Assembly (NCBI RefSeq): GCF_004366075.1
Contig: NZ_SODU01000004.1
Coordinates: 372,001-436,000 of the forward strand
Reading direction: 5' to 3'
Source: Kribbella pratensis
Lineage (GTDB): Bacteria > Actinomycetota > Actinomycetes > Propionibacteriales > Kribbellaceae
Length of the DNA: 64,000 nt
Positions 1-7,591 of the stretch are shown here, one piece after another (the stretch's first letter is position 1; each line of letters begins with the position of its first letter). Both the position numbers and the translations under genes were made by a program. The notes under the pieces were generated by a model, which saw only the letters and a list, made by a program, of their open reading frames with translations, searched no databases and was not told the origin of the DNA.

Positions 1-545
1 TCGATCCGGCCTTCGTCGAACACCGCGGGCAGGTCGTGCTGGTGCAGGAGCGCGAGTACGTCCTCCAGCAGCGGCTCCCCCGGTGCGACGTTCGCGGTGT
101 CCGGGTGCCAGAGCTTCAGCTCGAGCATCCCGAAGTCCACGGCGTGCCAGACGTCGGTATCGGTGAAGAACACCAGCCCCTGCGGACTTTCCGCGGCCTC
201 CAGCGCCTGCCGAGCGGCGTGGTGGTCCGACGTGTAGCGGACCACCACCAGGCCGAGACGCTCGAATTCCGCGAGTACGGCGTCCAACCGGTCCGGATCG
301 GTCGTCGCGGGCCAGGTGGCGGCGTCCTCGTTGAGGTCCATGACCGCCTCGCCGATCAGCAGCGGTACGAGAGCGGCCGCGTCCATCGACGGCGCGTCCT
401 CCTCCACCGCCTCGGTCAGCGCGGCGGTGATCGTCGCGTGGTCGGCATACCCGGACCGCACCAGGACGCGGGCCAGGCCGCGTAGCTCCCGGGCGGTCCG
501 CTCGTCCACCGACGGCAGGCTGCCCGAGCTCTTGGCCGACGTCAC
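1..545 (-). CDS. Hypothetical protein resembling DUF6891, C-terminus cut by window edge
   Basis: Runs off the left edge; about 181 residues are visible. The GTG start overlaps the pdxS stop as GTGA (542-545), so it is probably translationally coupled to pdxS and expressed with it. The visible part is acidic, mixed alpha/beta, without signal peptide or membrane segment. It has a stretch reading GLVVVRYTSDHHAA and, later, GLVFFTDTDVW, which remind me of DUF6891-type actinobacterial proteins of unknown function. It is not PdxT, the glutaminase subunit often found after pdxS. Function unknown; the family guess is from memory of the pattern only. Confidence 0.6.
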   Translation of the reverse strand, partial: MTSAKSSGSLPSVDERTARELRGLARVLVRSGYADHATITAALTEAVEEDAPSMDAAALVPLLIGEAVMDLNEDAATWPATTDPDRLDAVLAEFERLGLVVVRYTSDHHAARQALEAAESPQGLVFFTDTDVWHAVDFGMLELKLWHPDTANVAPGEPLLEDVLALLHQHDLPAVFDEGRI

Positions 546-1453
546 CAGCCGCGCTCGGCGAGTCGGTGCGGCTGCGGGATCTCGTCGACGTTGATGCCGA
601 CCATCGCCTCGCCCAGACCGCGGGAGACCTTGGCGATCACGTCGGGGTCGTCGTGGAACGTGGTGGCCTTGACGATCGCCTCCGCGCGCTGCGCCGGGTT
701 GCCCGACTTGAAGATGCCGGAGCCGACGAACACGCCCTCGGCGCCGAGCTGCATCATCATCGCGGCGTCGGCCGGGGTGGCGATCCCGCCCGCGGTGAAC
801 AGCACCACCGGCAGCTTGCCCAGCGCGGCGACCTCCTTGACCAGCTCGTACGGCGCCTGCAGCTCCTTCGCCGCGACGTACAGCTCGTCCTCCGGCAGGT
901 TCTGCAGCTTGCGGAGCTCCTGGCGGATCTGGCGCATGTGGGTGGTCGCGTTGGACACGTCACCGGTGCCGGCCTCGCCCTTGGAGCGGATCATCGCCGC
1001 GCCCTCGGTGATCCGGCGCAGCGCCTCGCCCAGGTTGGTCGCGCCGCAGACGAACGGCACGGTGAACTGCCACTTGTCGATGTGGTTCGCGTAGTCGGCC
1101 GGGGTGAGCACCTCGGACTCGTCGATATAGTCCACCCCGAGGCTCTGCAGCACCTGCGCCTCCACGAAGTGACCGATCCGGGCCTTGGCCATCACCGGGA
1201 TCGACACCGCGTTGATGATCGAGTCGATCATGTCCGGGTCGCTCATCCGGGAGACGCCGCCCTGGGCGCGGATGTCGGCCGGGACCCGCTCCAGCGCCAT
1301 CACCGCGACCGCGCCGGCGTCCTCGGCGATCTTGGCCTGCTCGGCGGTGACGACGTCCATGATCACGCCGCCCTTGAGCATCTCCGCCATGCCGCGCTTC
1401 ACCTTCGCGGTACCGACTTGCGGGCCGGTCTGGGGGGTCTGGTTCTCGGTCAC
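542..1453 (-). CDS. pdxS: Pyridoxal 5'-phosphate synthase subunit PdxS
   Basis: Lyase subunit of the deoxyxylulose-independent vitamin B6 pathway: makes PLP from ribose 5-phosphate, glyceraldehyde 3-phosphate and ammonia delivered by PdxT. The 303-residue protein has the usual family length and the conserved active-site residues: Asp33 (GGVIMDVV), Lys90 (VMAKARIGH) and Lys158 (IRSKGEAGTG). Starts at GTG with an AGGAGG ribosome site at 1459-1464, five bases upstream. It follows a MocR-type regulator on the same strand with 72 bases between, which hold a probable operator. The next gene downstream overlaps by four bases and is not pdxT, so the partner subunit must be further left or elsewhere. 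Confidence 0.97.
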   Translation of the reverse strand: MTENQTPQTGPQVGTAKVKRGMAEMLKGGVIMDVVTAEQAKIAEDAGAVAVMALERVPADIRAQGGVSRMSDPDMIDSIINAVSIPVMAKARIGHFVEAQVLQSLGVDYIDESEVLTPADYANHIDKWQFTVPFVCGATNLGEALRRITEGAAMIRSKGEAGTGDVSNATTHMRQIRQELRKLQNLPEDELYVAAKELQAPYELVKEVAALGKLPVVLFTAGGIATPADAAMMMQLGAEGVFVGSGIFKSGNPAQRAEAIVKATTFHDDPDVIAKVSRGLGEAMVGINVDEIPQPHRLAERGW

Positions 1454-1508
1454 TACATCCTCCTGGTCGTGGGCCTCATCTCCAGGTTAGGAGGTGGCGG
1501 GCCTCGAT

Positions 1509-1540
1509 CTTCAGTCCACCCAGAATCAAGTGGACTGAAG
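1509..1540. promoter_or_regulatory. Perfect inverted repeat before pdxS, probable PdxR-type operator
   Basis: Two 11-base arms, CTTCAGTCCAC (1509-1519) and GTGGACTGAAG (1530-1540), are separated by 10 bases. The stop codon of the MocR gene (1526-1528) lies in the loop and pdxS starts 56 bases away. Each arm carries GTGGACTGAAG on one strand, close to the AAAGTGGWCTA-like motif reported for the PdxR regulator of Corynebacterium glutamicum (recalled, not searched). A transcription terminator of the MocR gene is the alternative, but there is no T-run. Confidence 0.55.
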
Positions 1541-2878
1541 AGCCTCGCCCAACCGGGCGACCACGAGCCTCAGCGTGGCCGGCGGCGCGGTGAACGGGAT
1601 CCGGATGTGCCGGCGGTCGGTCGCATCCGGAGTGAACAGGTCACCGGCGCCGAGCAGCAGACCCTGTTCGCGGGCCGCCTCCAGGACGCGGCGAGCCCTC
1701 GTCTCGGTCAGCTCGAGCCAGAGCGTCATACCGCCCGTCGGCGTGGGCCACGCCACACCGTCGAGCGTCCGGAGTCCGGTCTCCAGGGCGTTCAGGTTGG
1801 CACGCAGCCGGGTCCTGCGGCGTCCGATCACCTTGTCGAGCTTCGGCACGATCGCCCGCGCCAGCAGGTCGTCCAGCGCGCTCGGCGACGCCACACTGAG
1901 TTGTGCCGCGGTGTTGATCCGCCTGCGGAGCTGCTTGCCGGTACGCACCCAGCCGACGCGCAGCCCGCCCCACACCGTCTTGGACAGCGAGCCGACACTC
2001 ACGGTGCGCGGGTAGCGGCTCAGCGGATCGGCCTGCTCCCCACTTGCCAACCACAATGGTCGCATCGTCTCGTCACTGATCAGAGCGGCGCCGTACCTGC
2101 GTGCTATCTCGACCACAGCTTGGCGGCGGTCGGCCGGCAGGCTGAGCCCGGTCGGGTTGTGGTTGTCGGCCTGCAGGTAGATGACCTTCGGGCGATGGCG
2201 TCGGCAGAGGTGCGCGAGCTGGTCGGTGTCCCAGACACCCGCGGGCCAGCCTGCTACGTCCAGGCGGTATTTGCGGAGCAGGTCGAAGGCCGCCGGGTAC
2301 GTCGGGGTTTCGGTGATCGCTACACCCGGTCCGAGGTCCAGCCCGGCCAGTGCGGCGTTCAGACCGGCTGCTGCGCCTACGGTGAGCGTCAGCTGCTCCG
2401 GCTCGGTCGGCACGCCCTCAGCGGTGAGGCGCTCGGCCAACGCCGCTCTGAGCTCTTGCGATCCACCTGGTGGCGGTCCGTCACCTCCCATGGCCTGTGG
2501 CAGCCCGTCCTGGACGATCTGCGCTGCCGCCTCTGCCACGTCATGCGGCGCGGCTGTCGTGGCGAACCGCAGGTCGAGCACCGGCCGGTCCCCCGCCGTC
2601 ACCGTCGACGCCGGCGCCACAGGGTCCAGCAGCCGGTCCAGCGGCCGCACTACGGTCCCGGAGCCACGCTTGGTCTCCAGTACGCCGTCACGCCGCAGGT
2701 TCTCCAACGCGCGTACGACGGTCACGCGGCTCACCCCGAGCCGCTCCGCCAGCACCCGCTCCGACGGCAACCGCGACCCGATCGACAGGTCGCCACGCTC
2801 GATCCGCCGCAGCACGAGCCCCTCGACCTGCTCGGTCTTGGTCCCGTCCGCCGCCTCCAGATCCCCCGCCCGCCACAT
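1526..2878 (-). CDS. MocR-family GntR/aminotransferase regulator, likely PdxR
   Basis: 450 residues. A GntR winged helix-turn-helix occupies about residues 14-78 (SRLPSERVLAERLGVSR), followed by a fold-type I aminotransferase-like domain from about 100 to the end, with HNPTG at 240-244, Asp269 and the PLP-binding Lys300 in SLSKTVWGG. Such proteins bind PLP as effector and many do not catalyse transamination. Position directly upstream of pdxS, with a palindrome between, suggests control of vitamin B6 synthesis. The start was taken at ATG 2878 because the reading frame stays open far upstream over the antisense of the polymerase gene without family similarity. The substrate-sensing role is inference; other MocR regulators (for example GabR-like) have the same architecture. 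Confidence 0.88.
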   Translation of the reverse strand: MWRAGDLEAADGTKTEQVEGLVLRRIERGDLSIGSRLPSERVLAERLGVSRVTVVRALENLRRDGVLETKRGSGTVVRPLDRLLDPVAPASTVTAGDRPVLDLRFATTAAPHDVAEAAAQIVQDGLPQAMGGDGPPPGGSQELRAALAERLTAEGVPTEPEQLTLTVGAAAGLNAALAGLDLGPGVAITETPTYPAAFDLLRKYRLDVAGWPAGVWDTDQLAHLCRRHRPKVIYLQADNHNPTGLSLPADRRQAVVEIARRYGAALISDETMRPLWLASGEQADPLSRYPRTVSVGSLSKTVWGGLRVGWVRTGKQLRRRINTAAQLSVASPSALDDLLARAIVPKLDKVIGRRRTRLRANLNALETGLRTLDGVAWPTPTGGMTLWLELTETRARRVLEAAREQGLLLGAGDLFTPDATDRRHIRIPFTAPPATLRLVVARLGEALQST

Positions 2879-2915
2879 AAGTCCAGTCTCCCACAACTGG
2901 CCTGATCCCCGATCT

Positions 2916-2968
2916 TTGAGCACCCACCAACCGTTTTCCCGCCCTCGATCTGGTTGGTGGGTGCTCAA
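2916..2968. repeat. Large palindrome, copy 1 of a dispersed hairpin repeat
   Basis: Arm TTGAGCACCCACCAACC (2916-2932) is a perfect inverse of 2952-2968, with a 19-base loop. One G.T pair and one C-G pair can extend the stem to 19. It lies between the divergent starts of the MocR gene (2878) and the polymerase gene (3014), so it cannot be a terminator for either. The same sequence with one compensatory change recurs at 5652-5714. Confidence 0.85.
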
Positions 2969-3013
2969 GGTTCGGGTGGTCAGAGTGTCGGTGGCGGGTG
3001 TGAGGATGTTGCT

Positions 3014-4669
3014 GTGGACGAACGGTGGCTGATCGCTCCGGAGGAGGGCGGCGGGGCGATGCTCGTCGCGCTGCATCCGGACGGGCAGCCGGCCGGGGAG
3101 ATTCTGCGCGAGCCGGATCTGGTCGCGGCCGTCGCGTCGCGGCCGCAGGTCACGCGGTGGGTGTGGCGTTCGTCGACCGAGATCTATCCGCGGCTGCTGG
3201 CGGCCGGCGTCCGGGTTGAGCGGTGCTACGACATCGAGAACACCGAGGGCCTGCTGCTCGGCCACGAGGGCCGGCTCGGCGAGCCACGGTCCGCGGCCGC
3301 CGCGTGGGCGCGTTTGAGCGGTCTTCCGGTCCCACCCGATCCGCCGCTGCGCGCCGTCGTACCGGGTGAGCAGTCGTCGTTGTTCGAGATCGCCGTCGAG
3401 CCGATCCCGTTCGAGGCGTTGCTCCGGGTGTACGCCGACCAACTCCGACGGCACGACCTCGCCGAGTACCCGGATCGCATGCGGTTGCTCACGGCATCGG
3501 AATCGTCCGCGATGCTCGTCGCCGCGGAGATGGATCTCGCCGGGTTGCCGTGGAGCGCGGATGCGCATCGGGAGCTGTTGAACGAGTTGCTCGGTGAACG
3601 GTTCCCGGGTTCGGGCGAGCCGCGCCGGCTGACCGAGCTCGCGGACGAGATCTCCGCGGCGTTCGGGCACCGCGTGCGGCCCGAGCTGCCGGCCGACGTA
3701 CTGAAGGCGTTCAAGCAGGCCGGGCACCAGGTGAAGTCGACGCGGAAGTGGGAGCTCGAGCACATCGATCATCCGGCGGTGGCACCGCTGCTCGAGTACA
3801 AGAAGCTGTATCGGATCTACACCGCGAACGGCTGGAGCTGGCTGAACGACTGGGTCCACGACGGGCGCTTCCGGCCCGGGTTCCTGCCGGGCGGCACGGT
3901 GTCGGGTCGATGGGTCACGAACGGCGGCGGCGGTCTGCAGATCCCGAAGGTGATCCGCCGCGCGGTGGTCGCCGACCCCGGCTGGCGGCTCGTCGTCGCG
4001 GACGCGTCGCAGCTCGAGCCGCGGGTGCTGGCCGCGATCTCGCGCGACCGGGCGCTGATGGAGGTCGCCAGCGATCCCGGTGATCTCTACAAGGCCGTTT
4101 CGGACCAGGCGTTCTCCGGAGACCGGGCACACGCCAAGATCGCCGTACTGGGTGCGATCTACGGGCAGACGTCCGGCGACGGCCTCAAGAACCTCGCCAT
4201 GCTGCGCAAACGATTCCCGCAGGCAGTCCAGTACGTCGACGACGCGGCCCGCGCGGGCGAGGAAGGCCGACTGGTCCGCACGTACCTCGGCCGCACCTGC
4301 CCACCGAGCGGCCACCCGCTCGACGAAGCCATGCTCGAAGGTCCACCCGCCGACATCCCCACCACAGACCCGCGCCATGCGAGAGCCCGCGGCCGCTTCA
4401 CGAGAAACTTCGTGGTCCAAGGCAGCGCCGCCGACTGGGCCCTACTGCTGCTGGCCGCCCTCCGCCAGTCCCTGACACCCCTCAAGGCCGAACTCGTCTT
4501 CCACCAGCACGACGAGGTCATAGTCCACTGCCCCGCCGAAGAAGCCGACCAGGTCACCGAAGCCATCCAACAAGCCGGCAACCTCGCCGGCACCCTGACC
4601 TTCGGCCCCACCCCCACCAACTTCGCCTTTGTTTCAGCGGTGGTCGAAAGGTACGCCGACGCGAAGTGA
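3014..4669 (+). CDS. Stand-alone family A DNA polymerase (bifunctional 3'-5' exonuclease/polymerase type)
   Basis: 551 residues, much shorter than full PolA. The C-terminal half carries all three family A polymerase motifs: motif A VVADASQLEPRVLA with Asp330, motif B RAHAKIAVLGAIYGQT (Arg371, Lys375, Tyr383) and motif C FHQHDEVIVH (Asp500, Glu501). The N-terminal 150 residues look like a shortened DnaQ-type exonuclease domain (YDIENTE near 72-78) whose full catalytic set I cannot confirm, and there is no 5' nuclease domain. Actinobacteria carry such an accessory enzyme besides PolA; it probably works in repair. GTG start chosen because GAGGA (3002-3006) sits seven bases upstream; the frame remains open further upstream but runs through the palindrome. 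Confidence 0.85.
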   Translation: MDERWLIAPEEGGGAMLVALHPDGQPAGEILREPDLVAAVASRPQVTRWVWRSSTEIYPRLLAAGVRVERCYDIENTEGLLLGHEGRLGEPRSAAAAWARLSGLPVPPDPPLRAVVPGEQSSLFEIAVEPIPFEALLRVYADQLRRHDLAEYPDRMRLLTASESSAMLVAAEMDLAGLPWSADAHRELLNELLGERFPGSGEPRRLTELADEISAAFGHRVRPELPADVLKAFKQAGHQVKSTRKWELEHIDHPAVAPLLEYKKLYRIYTANGWSWLNDWVHDGRFRPGFLPGGTVSGRWVTNGGGGLQIPKVIRRAVVADPGWRLVVADASQLEPRVLAAISRDRALMEVASDPGDLYKAVSDQAFSGDRAHAKIAVLGAIYGQTSGDGLKNLAMLRKRFPQAVQYVDDAARAGEEGRLVRTYLGRTCPPSGHPLDEAMLEGPPADIPTTDPRHARARGRFTRNFVVQGSAADWALLLLAALRQSLTPLKAELVFHQHDEVIVHCPAEEADQVTEAIQQAGNLAGTLTFGPTPTNFAFVSAVVERYADAK

Positions 4670-4739
4670 CTTCGGATTGTTGACCCCCTGACCGTCGTAC
4701 GTTTGGCGAACAACGAACAACGACAGCAGGAGGCGAGTC

Positions 4740-4898
4740 ATGGCCAAATTCGGAAGAGCGGCGAAGAAAGAGGAAAAGAAGGAAACGAAGGCGCGCGGCA
4801 AGGACATCGAGACCGGCCAGAAGATCGACAACGGCGTAAAGATGTCCGGACGTGAGGCCGCACGCTGGGCCAAGCGGATGAACGGCCAGGGCAGGTAG
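4740..4898 (+). CDS. Small lysine-rich basic protein, 52 residues
   Basis: A short gene with a textbook ribosome site, AGGAGG at 4728-4733, six bases before ATG. The product starts MAKFGRAAKKEEKKETKARG and is dominated by Lys, Glu and Arg; a long charged helix is likely, ending with WAKRMNGQGR. No signal peptide, membrane segment or metal-binding cysteines. It follows the polymerase gene by 70 bases, in which a short direct repeat (CGAACAA twice near 4707) occurs. I do not recognise a family. The high charge would fit nucleic-acid binding or a stress-related disordered protein, but that is only a guess. Confidence 0.7.
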   Translation: MAKFGRAAKKEEKKETKARGKDIETGQKIDNGVKMSGREAARWAKRMNGQGR

Positions 4899-5065
4899 TA
4901 GCGGATCACGCCGCCGCCACGGCGTCCGGAAAGCGCATTCTTCGTTGCCTTCCCGATTCTTTCTGCTATTGCTCAACCGGATACTCTCTCTCCGAGAGGC
5001 CGTATTTCCGTTTTCCACACGGAAGATGTCCAGTGCGAAGAAATTCTGGTTCAGGTAGCCGGCGA

Positions 5066-5083
5066 GGCGGGTTGGCGCCCGCC
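5066..5083 (-). terminator. Possible hairpin terminator after the LemA-like gene
   Basis: GGCGGG (5066-5071) and CCCGCC (5078-5083) form a six-pair GC stem around a six-base loop, about 30 bases past the stop of the LemA-like gene. No T-run follows. The surrounding 4899-5111 stretch holds nothing else I can support. Confidence 0.35.
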
Positions 5084-5111
5084 ACGCGCGAAGAAGCCTC
5101 CTCGAAGGTGT

Positions 5112-5606
5112 TCATCGGCCGTCTTCGAGTTCGATGGTGGTGGGCATGGGGGCGTGGCCGGCCAGGCGGAACCAGGTGACGAGGCGGCGGTGGCGTAGGT
5201 CGCGGGTGGAGACCACGACGTCGTTGTGGAAGCGGCGGGCCAGTTGGACGCGGCGCATCGCGAGGGACAGTTCGCCGGCCCAGGGTTCGATGTCGGTGCC
5301 GGTGGCATGGATTGCTCGGGTGAGGGCGGACTCGGCTTGTTCGCGGAGTTCGAGCGCGTCGAGTGAGGCCGCCCGGGCGCGGTGGGCCGCGTCGAGGAGC
5401 AGAAGGGCGGAGGCCGGGTCGAGGATGTCACTGCCGGCCAGTTCCGCGACCAGGGCGGCGCGGCGCGCCAGCTCGGTCTCGAGTGATGCGCGGGCGAGCT
5501 CCACGCGGTGGTGCAGCCGGTCGAGCCGGCCGGCGGTCCAGCTCGCGTAGGCGCCGAACAACAGCAGCACCACACCCACCGCCAGCAGCACCCAAGACAT
5601 CTCCAC
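5112..5606 (-). CDS. LemA-like single-pass membrane protein
   Basis: 164 residues. A hydrophobic segment at about residues 4-26 (WVLLAVGVVLLLFGAYASW) anchors the protein; the rest is helical, with RLDRLHHRVELARASLETELARRAALVAELAG and, later, VQLARRFHNDVVV, arranged like the helical bundle of LemA proteins, in which a short N-terminal anchor carries a soluble domain. Function of the family is unclear. The start is uncertain: GTG 5606 and ATG 5600 are both possible and neither has a convincing ribosome site. It is divergent from the phosphorylase gene, with palindrome copy 2 in the shared upstream region. Confidence 0.65.
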   Translation of the reverse strand: MEMSWVLLAVGVVLLLFGAYASWTAGRLDRLHHRVELARASLETELARRAALVAELAGSDILDPASALLLLDAAHRARAASLDALELREQAESALTRAIHATGTDIEPWAGELSLAMRRVQLARRFHNDVVVSTRDLRHRRLVTWFRLAGHAPMPTTIELEDGR

Positions 5607-5651
5607 ACCCCCATTCGATCACCGGCCGCTCCCCAACCCGCCGCTACGGCC

Positions 5652-5714
5652 CAACTTTGAGAACCCACCAACCAGAAATCGCGCGGAAATTTGGTTGGTG
5701 GGTTCTCAAAGTTG
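5652..5714. repeat. Large palindrome, copy 2 of a dispersed hairpin repeat
   Basis: Two perfect 23-base arms (5652-5674 and 5692-5714) with a 17-base loop. The core TTTGAGAACCCACCAACC matches copy 1 (2916-2968) except that C is replaced by A in one arm and G by T in the other, keeping the pair. Like copy 1 it sits between two divergent starts (5606 and 5793), so it is not a terminator. Loop sequences of the two copies are unrelated. Confidence 0.9.
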
Positions 5715-5780
5715 AACTGAGGGGGCTTACGGGGCGGTGACGGTGGGGCGGATGGGGTGATGGGTGGGTTGGGGCGGCAT

Positions 5781-5786
5781 TAGCGT
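5781..5786 (+). promoter_or_regulatory. -10 element TAGCGT of a leaderless transcript
   Basis: TAGCGT lies six bases before the ATG of the phosphorylase gene at 5793, so transcription should begin at or next to the start codon. No ribosome binding site precedes the ATG apart from a G-run too close to it. Confidence 0.45.
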
Positions 5787-5792
5787 CGGGGT

Positions 5793-6569
5793 ATGGCTGA
5801 GATTGGTGTGATTGGCGGGTCCGGGTTCTACTCGTTTCTGGCTGATGCGGAGACCATCGAGATCGACACGCCGTACGGCGCGCCCAGCGAGCCGCCGCTC
5901 GTTGGTGACCTCGACGGGCGGGAGGTCGCGTTCGTCCCGCGGCACGGCGCCGACCATCGGTTCCCTCCGCACCGGGTGAACTACCGCGCGAACCTGTGGG
6001 CGCTACGCGAGCTGGGCGTCCGCCAGGTCCTCGGCCCCTGCGCGGTCGGGTCGCTCAGACCCGAGCTGACCCCCGGCACCTTCGTGGTCCCCGACCAGTA
6101 CGTCGATCGCACGTGGGGCCGGGAGCACACGGTGTACGACGAGGCGCCCGTGGTGCACACCTCCGCCGCGGATCCGTACTGCCCCGTCGGCCGCGCCACA
6201 GTGATTGCCTCCGGCAACGTCGTACCCGAAGGCACGATGGTTGTCATCAACGGGCCGAGGTTCTCGACCCGGGCCGAGTCGCAGTGGCACGCGGCGCAGG
6301 GCTGGTCGGTCGTCGGCATGACCGGCGCACCCGAGGCAGCCATCGCCCGCGAACTCGCGCTCTGCTACACGTCGATCGCTGTCGTCACCGATCACGACGC
6401 GGGCGTGGAGACCGGCACCGGCGTCACCCAGGCCGAGGTGTTCGACGCTTTCAAGCACAGCATCGAACGCCTGCAGGTGCTCCTTAAGGACGTGATCGGC
6501 CAGCTCCCGAAGGCTGACGCAGACTGCACCTGCCGCCACTCGCTCGACGGAACGGAGGCGGCTCGATGA
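5793..6569 (+). CDS. mtnP: S-methyl-5'-thioadenosine phosphorylase / purine nucleoside phosphorylase (MTAP family)
   Basis: 258 residues, normal for the family. Cleaves 5'-methylthioadenosine (by-product of polyamine and related S-adenosylmethionine-using pathways) or a purine nucleoside with phosphate. The N-terminal phosphate loop GVIGGSGFY (5-13), the segment VPRHGADHRFPPHRVNYRAN, and VVGMTGAPEAAIARELALCY with VVTDHDAG are family landmarks. Substrate choice between methylthioadenosine and inosine/guanosine is not settled by eye. The stop overlaps the next start (ATGA), so it is co-expressed with the epimerase. Probably leaderless, with TAGCGT six bases upstream. Confidence 0.88.
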   Translation: MAEIGVIGGSGFYSFLADAETIEIDTPYGAPSEPPLVGDLDGREVAFVPRHGADHRFPPHRVNYRANLWALRELGVRQVLGPCAVGSLRPELTPGTFVVPDQYVDRTWGREHTVYDEAPVVHTSAADPYCPVGRATVIASGNVVPEGTMVVINGPRFSTRAESQWHAAQGWSVVGMTGAPEAAIARELALCYTSIAVVTDHDAGVETGTGVTQAEVFDAFKHSIERLQVLLKDVIGQLPKADADCTCRHSLDGTEAAR

Positions 6570-7591
6570 GAGTCTTGCTGACGGGCGGGGCCGGCTTCAT
6601 CGGCACCCACGTCCACCACCAGCTCGTTGCCGAGGGCCACGAAGTCACCGTCCTCGACTCCTTCCGCCCGGACGTACATGCCGCGCGCCCCGCGAGCCGC
6701 CCCGGCCTGATCGTCGGCGACATCCGCGACGCGGACGCCGTGACCAGAGCGCTGGACGGCGTCGACACCGTCATCCACCTGGCCGCGAAGGTCGGCCTCG
6801 GTGTCCATCTCGACGACATCGACGACTACGTCTCCTCCAACAGCCTCGGTACGGCCGTCCTCTTGAAGTCCCTCGGCAACGTCCGCAACGTCGTCTACGC
6901 CAGCTCGATGGTGGTGTACGGCGAGGGCCGCTACGACTGCGACGACCACGGACAGGTCGCCCCGGGCCCCCGACGTACCGAAGACCTCGGGCAAGGCCGC
7001 TTCGAGCCGCCCTGCCCGCACTGCGGCGCTCCGCTGCGGCCCGGTCTCGTCACCGAGGACGCTGCGCTGGACCCGCGGAACGCCTACGCGGCCAGCAAGC
7101 TCAACGGCGAGCATCTCGCCGCCAGCTGGGCCCGCGAGACGGGCGGCCGCGTCACCGCACTCCGCTTCCACAATGTGTACGGCCCCGGCATGCCACGCAA
7201 CACGCCGTACGCCGGAGTCGCCGCGATCTTCCGCTCCGCGCTCGAACGTGGGGAGACGCCGCGTGTCTTCGAGGACGGCCGTCAACGCCGCGACTTCGTC
7301 CACGTCCGCGACGTCGCGGCAGCGGTCACGCTGTCGGCGACCGCCCTCCCCCACCAGCCACCGTTCACGGCGTACAACGTCGGCAGCGGCACCGTCACCA
7401 CGATCGGTGAGGTCGCCGCCGAGCTGGCCCGCGCGTACGGCGGCCCGCCGCCCGTCGTCACCGGTGAGTACCGCCTCGGCGACGTCCGGCACATCACCGC
7501 CTCGTCCGACCGCCTGAAGAACGAGCTCGGCTGGAAGCCGGCGTACGACCTGCAGGCCGGCCTCGACGACCTACTCCACTCGGCCGGCTAG
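6566..7591 (+). CDS. NAD-dependent epimerase/dehydratase (extended SDR) with a CxxC insert
   Basis: 341 residues. N-terminal nucleotide-binding motif TGGAGFIG (6-13), catalytic YAASK near residue 173-177, and SSM upstream of it make a sugar-nucleotide epimerase or dehydratase. An insertion around residues 145-160 contains FEPPCPHCGAPLRPG, a CxxC pair of the kind I recall in dTDP-rhamnose 4-epimerase-like SDRs. It overlaps the phosphorylase gene by four bases. The C-terminus overlaps the convergent sensor kinase gene by 21 bases. Substrate unknown; pairing with a nucleoside phosphorylase is unusual for sugar-nucleotide synthesis and may be just operon economy. Confidence 0.82.
   Translation: MRVLLTGGAGFIGTHVHHQLVAEGHEVTVLDSFRPDVHAARPASRPGLIVGDIRDADAVTRALDGVDTVIHLAAKVGLGVHLDDIDDYVSSNSLGTAVLLKSLGNVRNVVYASSMVVYGEGRYDCDDHGQVAPGPRRTEDLGQGRFEPPCPHCGAPLRPGLVTEDAALDPRNAYAASKLNGEHLAASWARETGGRVTALRFHNVYGPGMPRNTPYAGVAAIFRSALERGETPRVFEDGRQRRDFVHVRDVAAAVTLSATALPHQPPFTAYNVGSGTVTTIGEVAAELARAYGGPPPVVTGEYRLGDVRHITASSDRLKNELGWKPAYDLQAGLDDLLHSAG

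Noticed and set aside
566..2905. A 779-residue open frame on the plus strand
   Set aside because: It is the antisense of pdxS and the MocR gene, Arg/His-rich in the way of GC-rich shadow frames, with no recognisable motif.
2916..2968. Palindrome copy 1 as a rho-independent terminator
   Set aside because: It sits between divergently transcribed genes, upstream of both, and has no T-run.
2879..4420. N-terminal extension of the MocR gene up to 4420
   Set aside because: The frame is open only as the antisense of the polymerase gene. The winged helix begins normally a few residues after ATG 2878.
2916..5714. The two palindromes as ends of a composite mobile element carrying the polymerase
   Set aside because: Each is a complete internal palindrome rather than one terminal repeat, there is no transposase between them, no flanking target duplication was seen, and gene content matches the neighbourhood in codon use.
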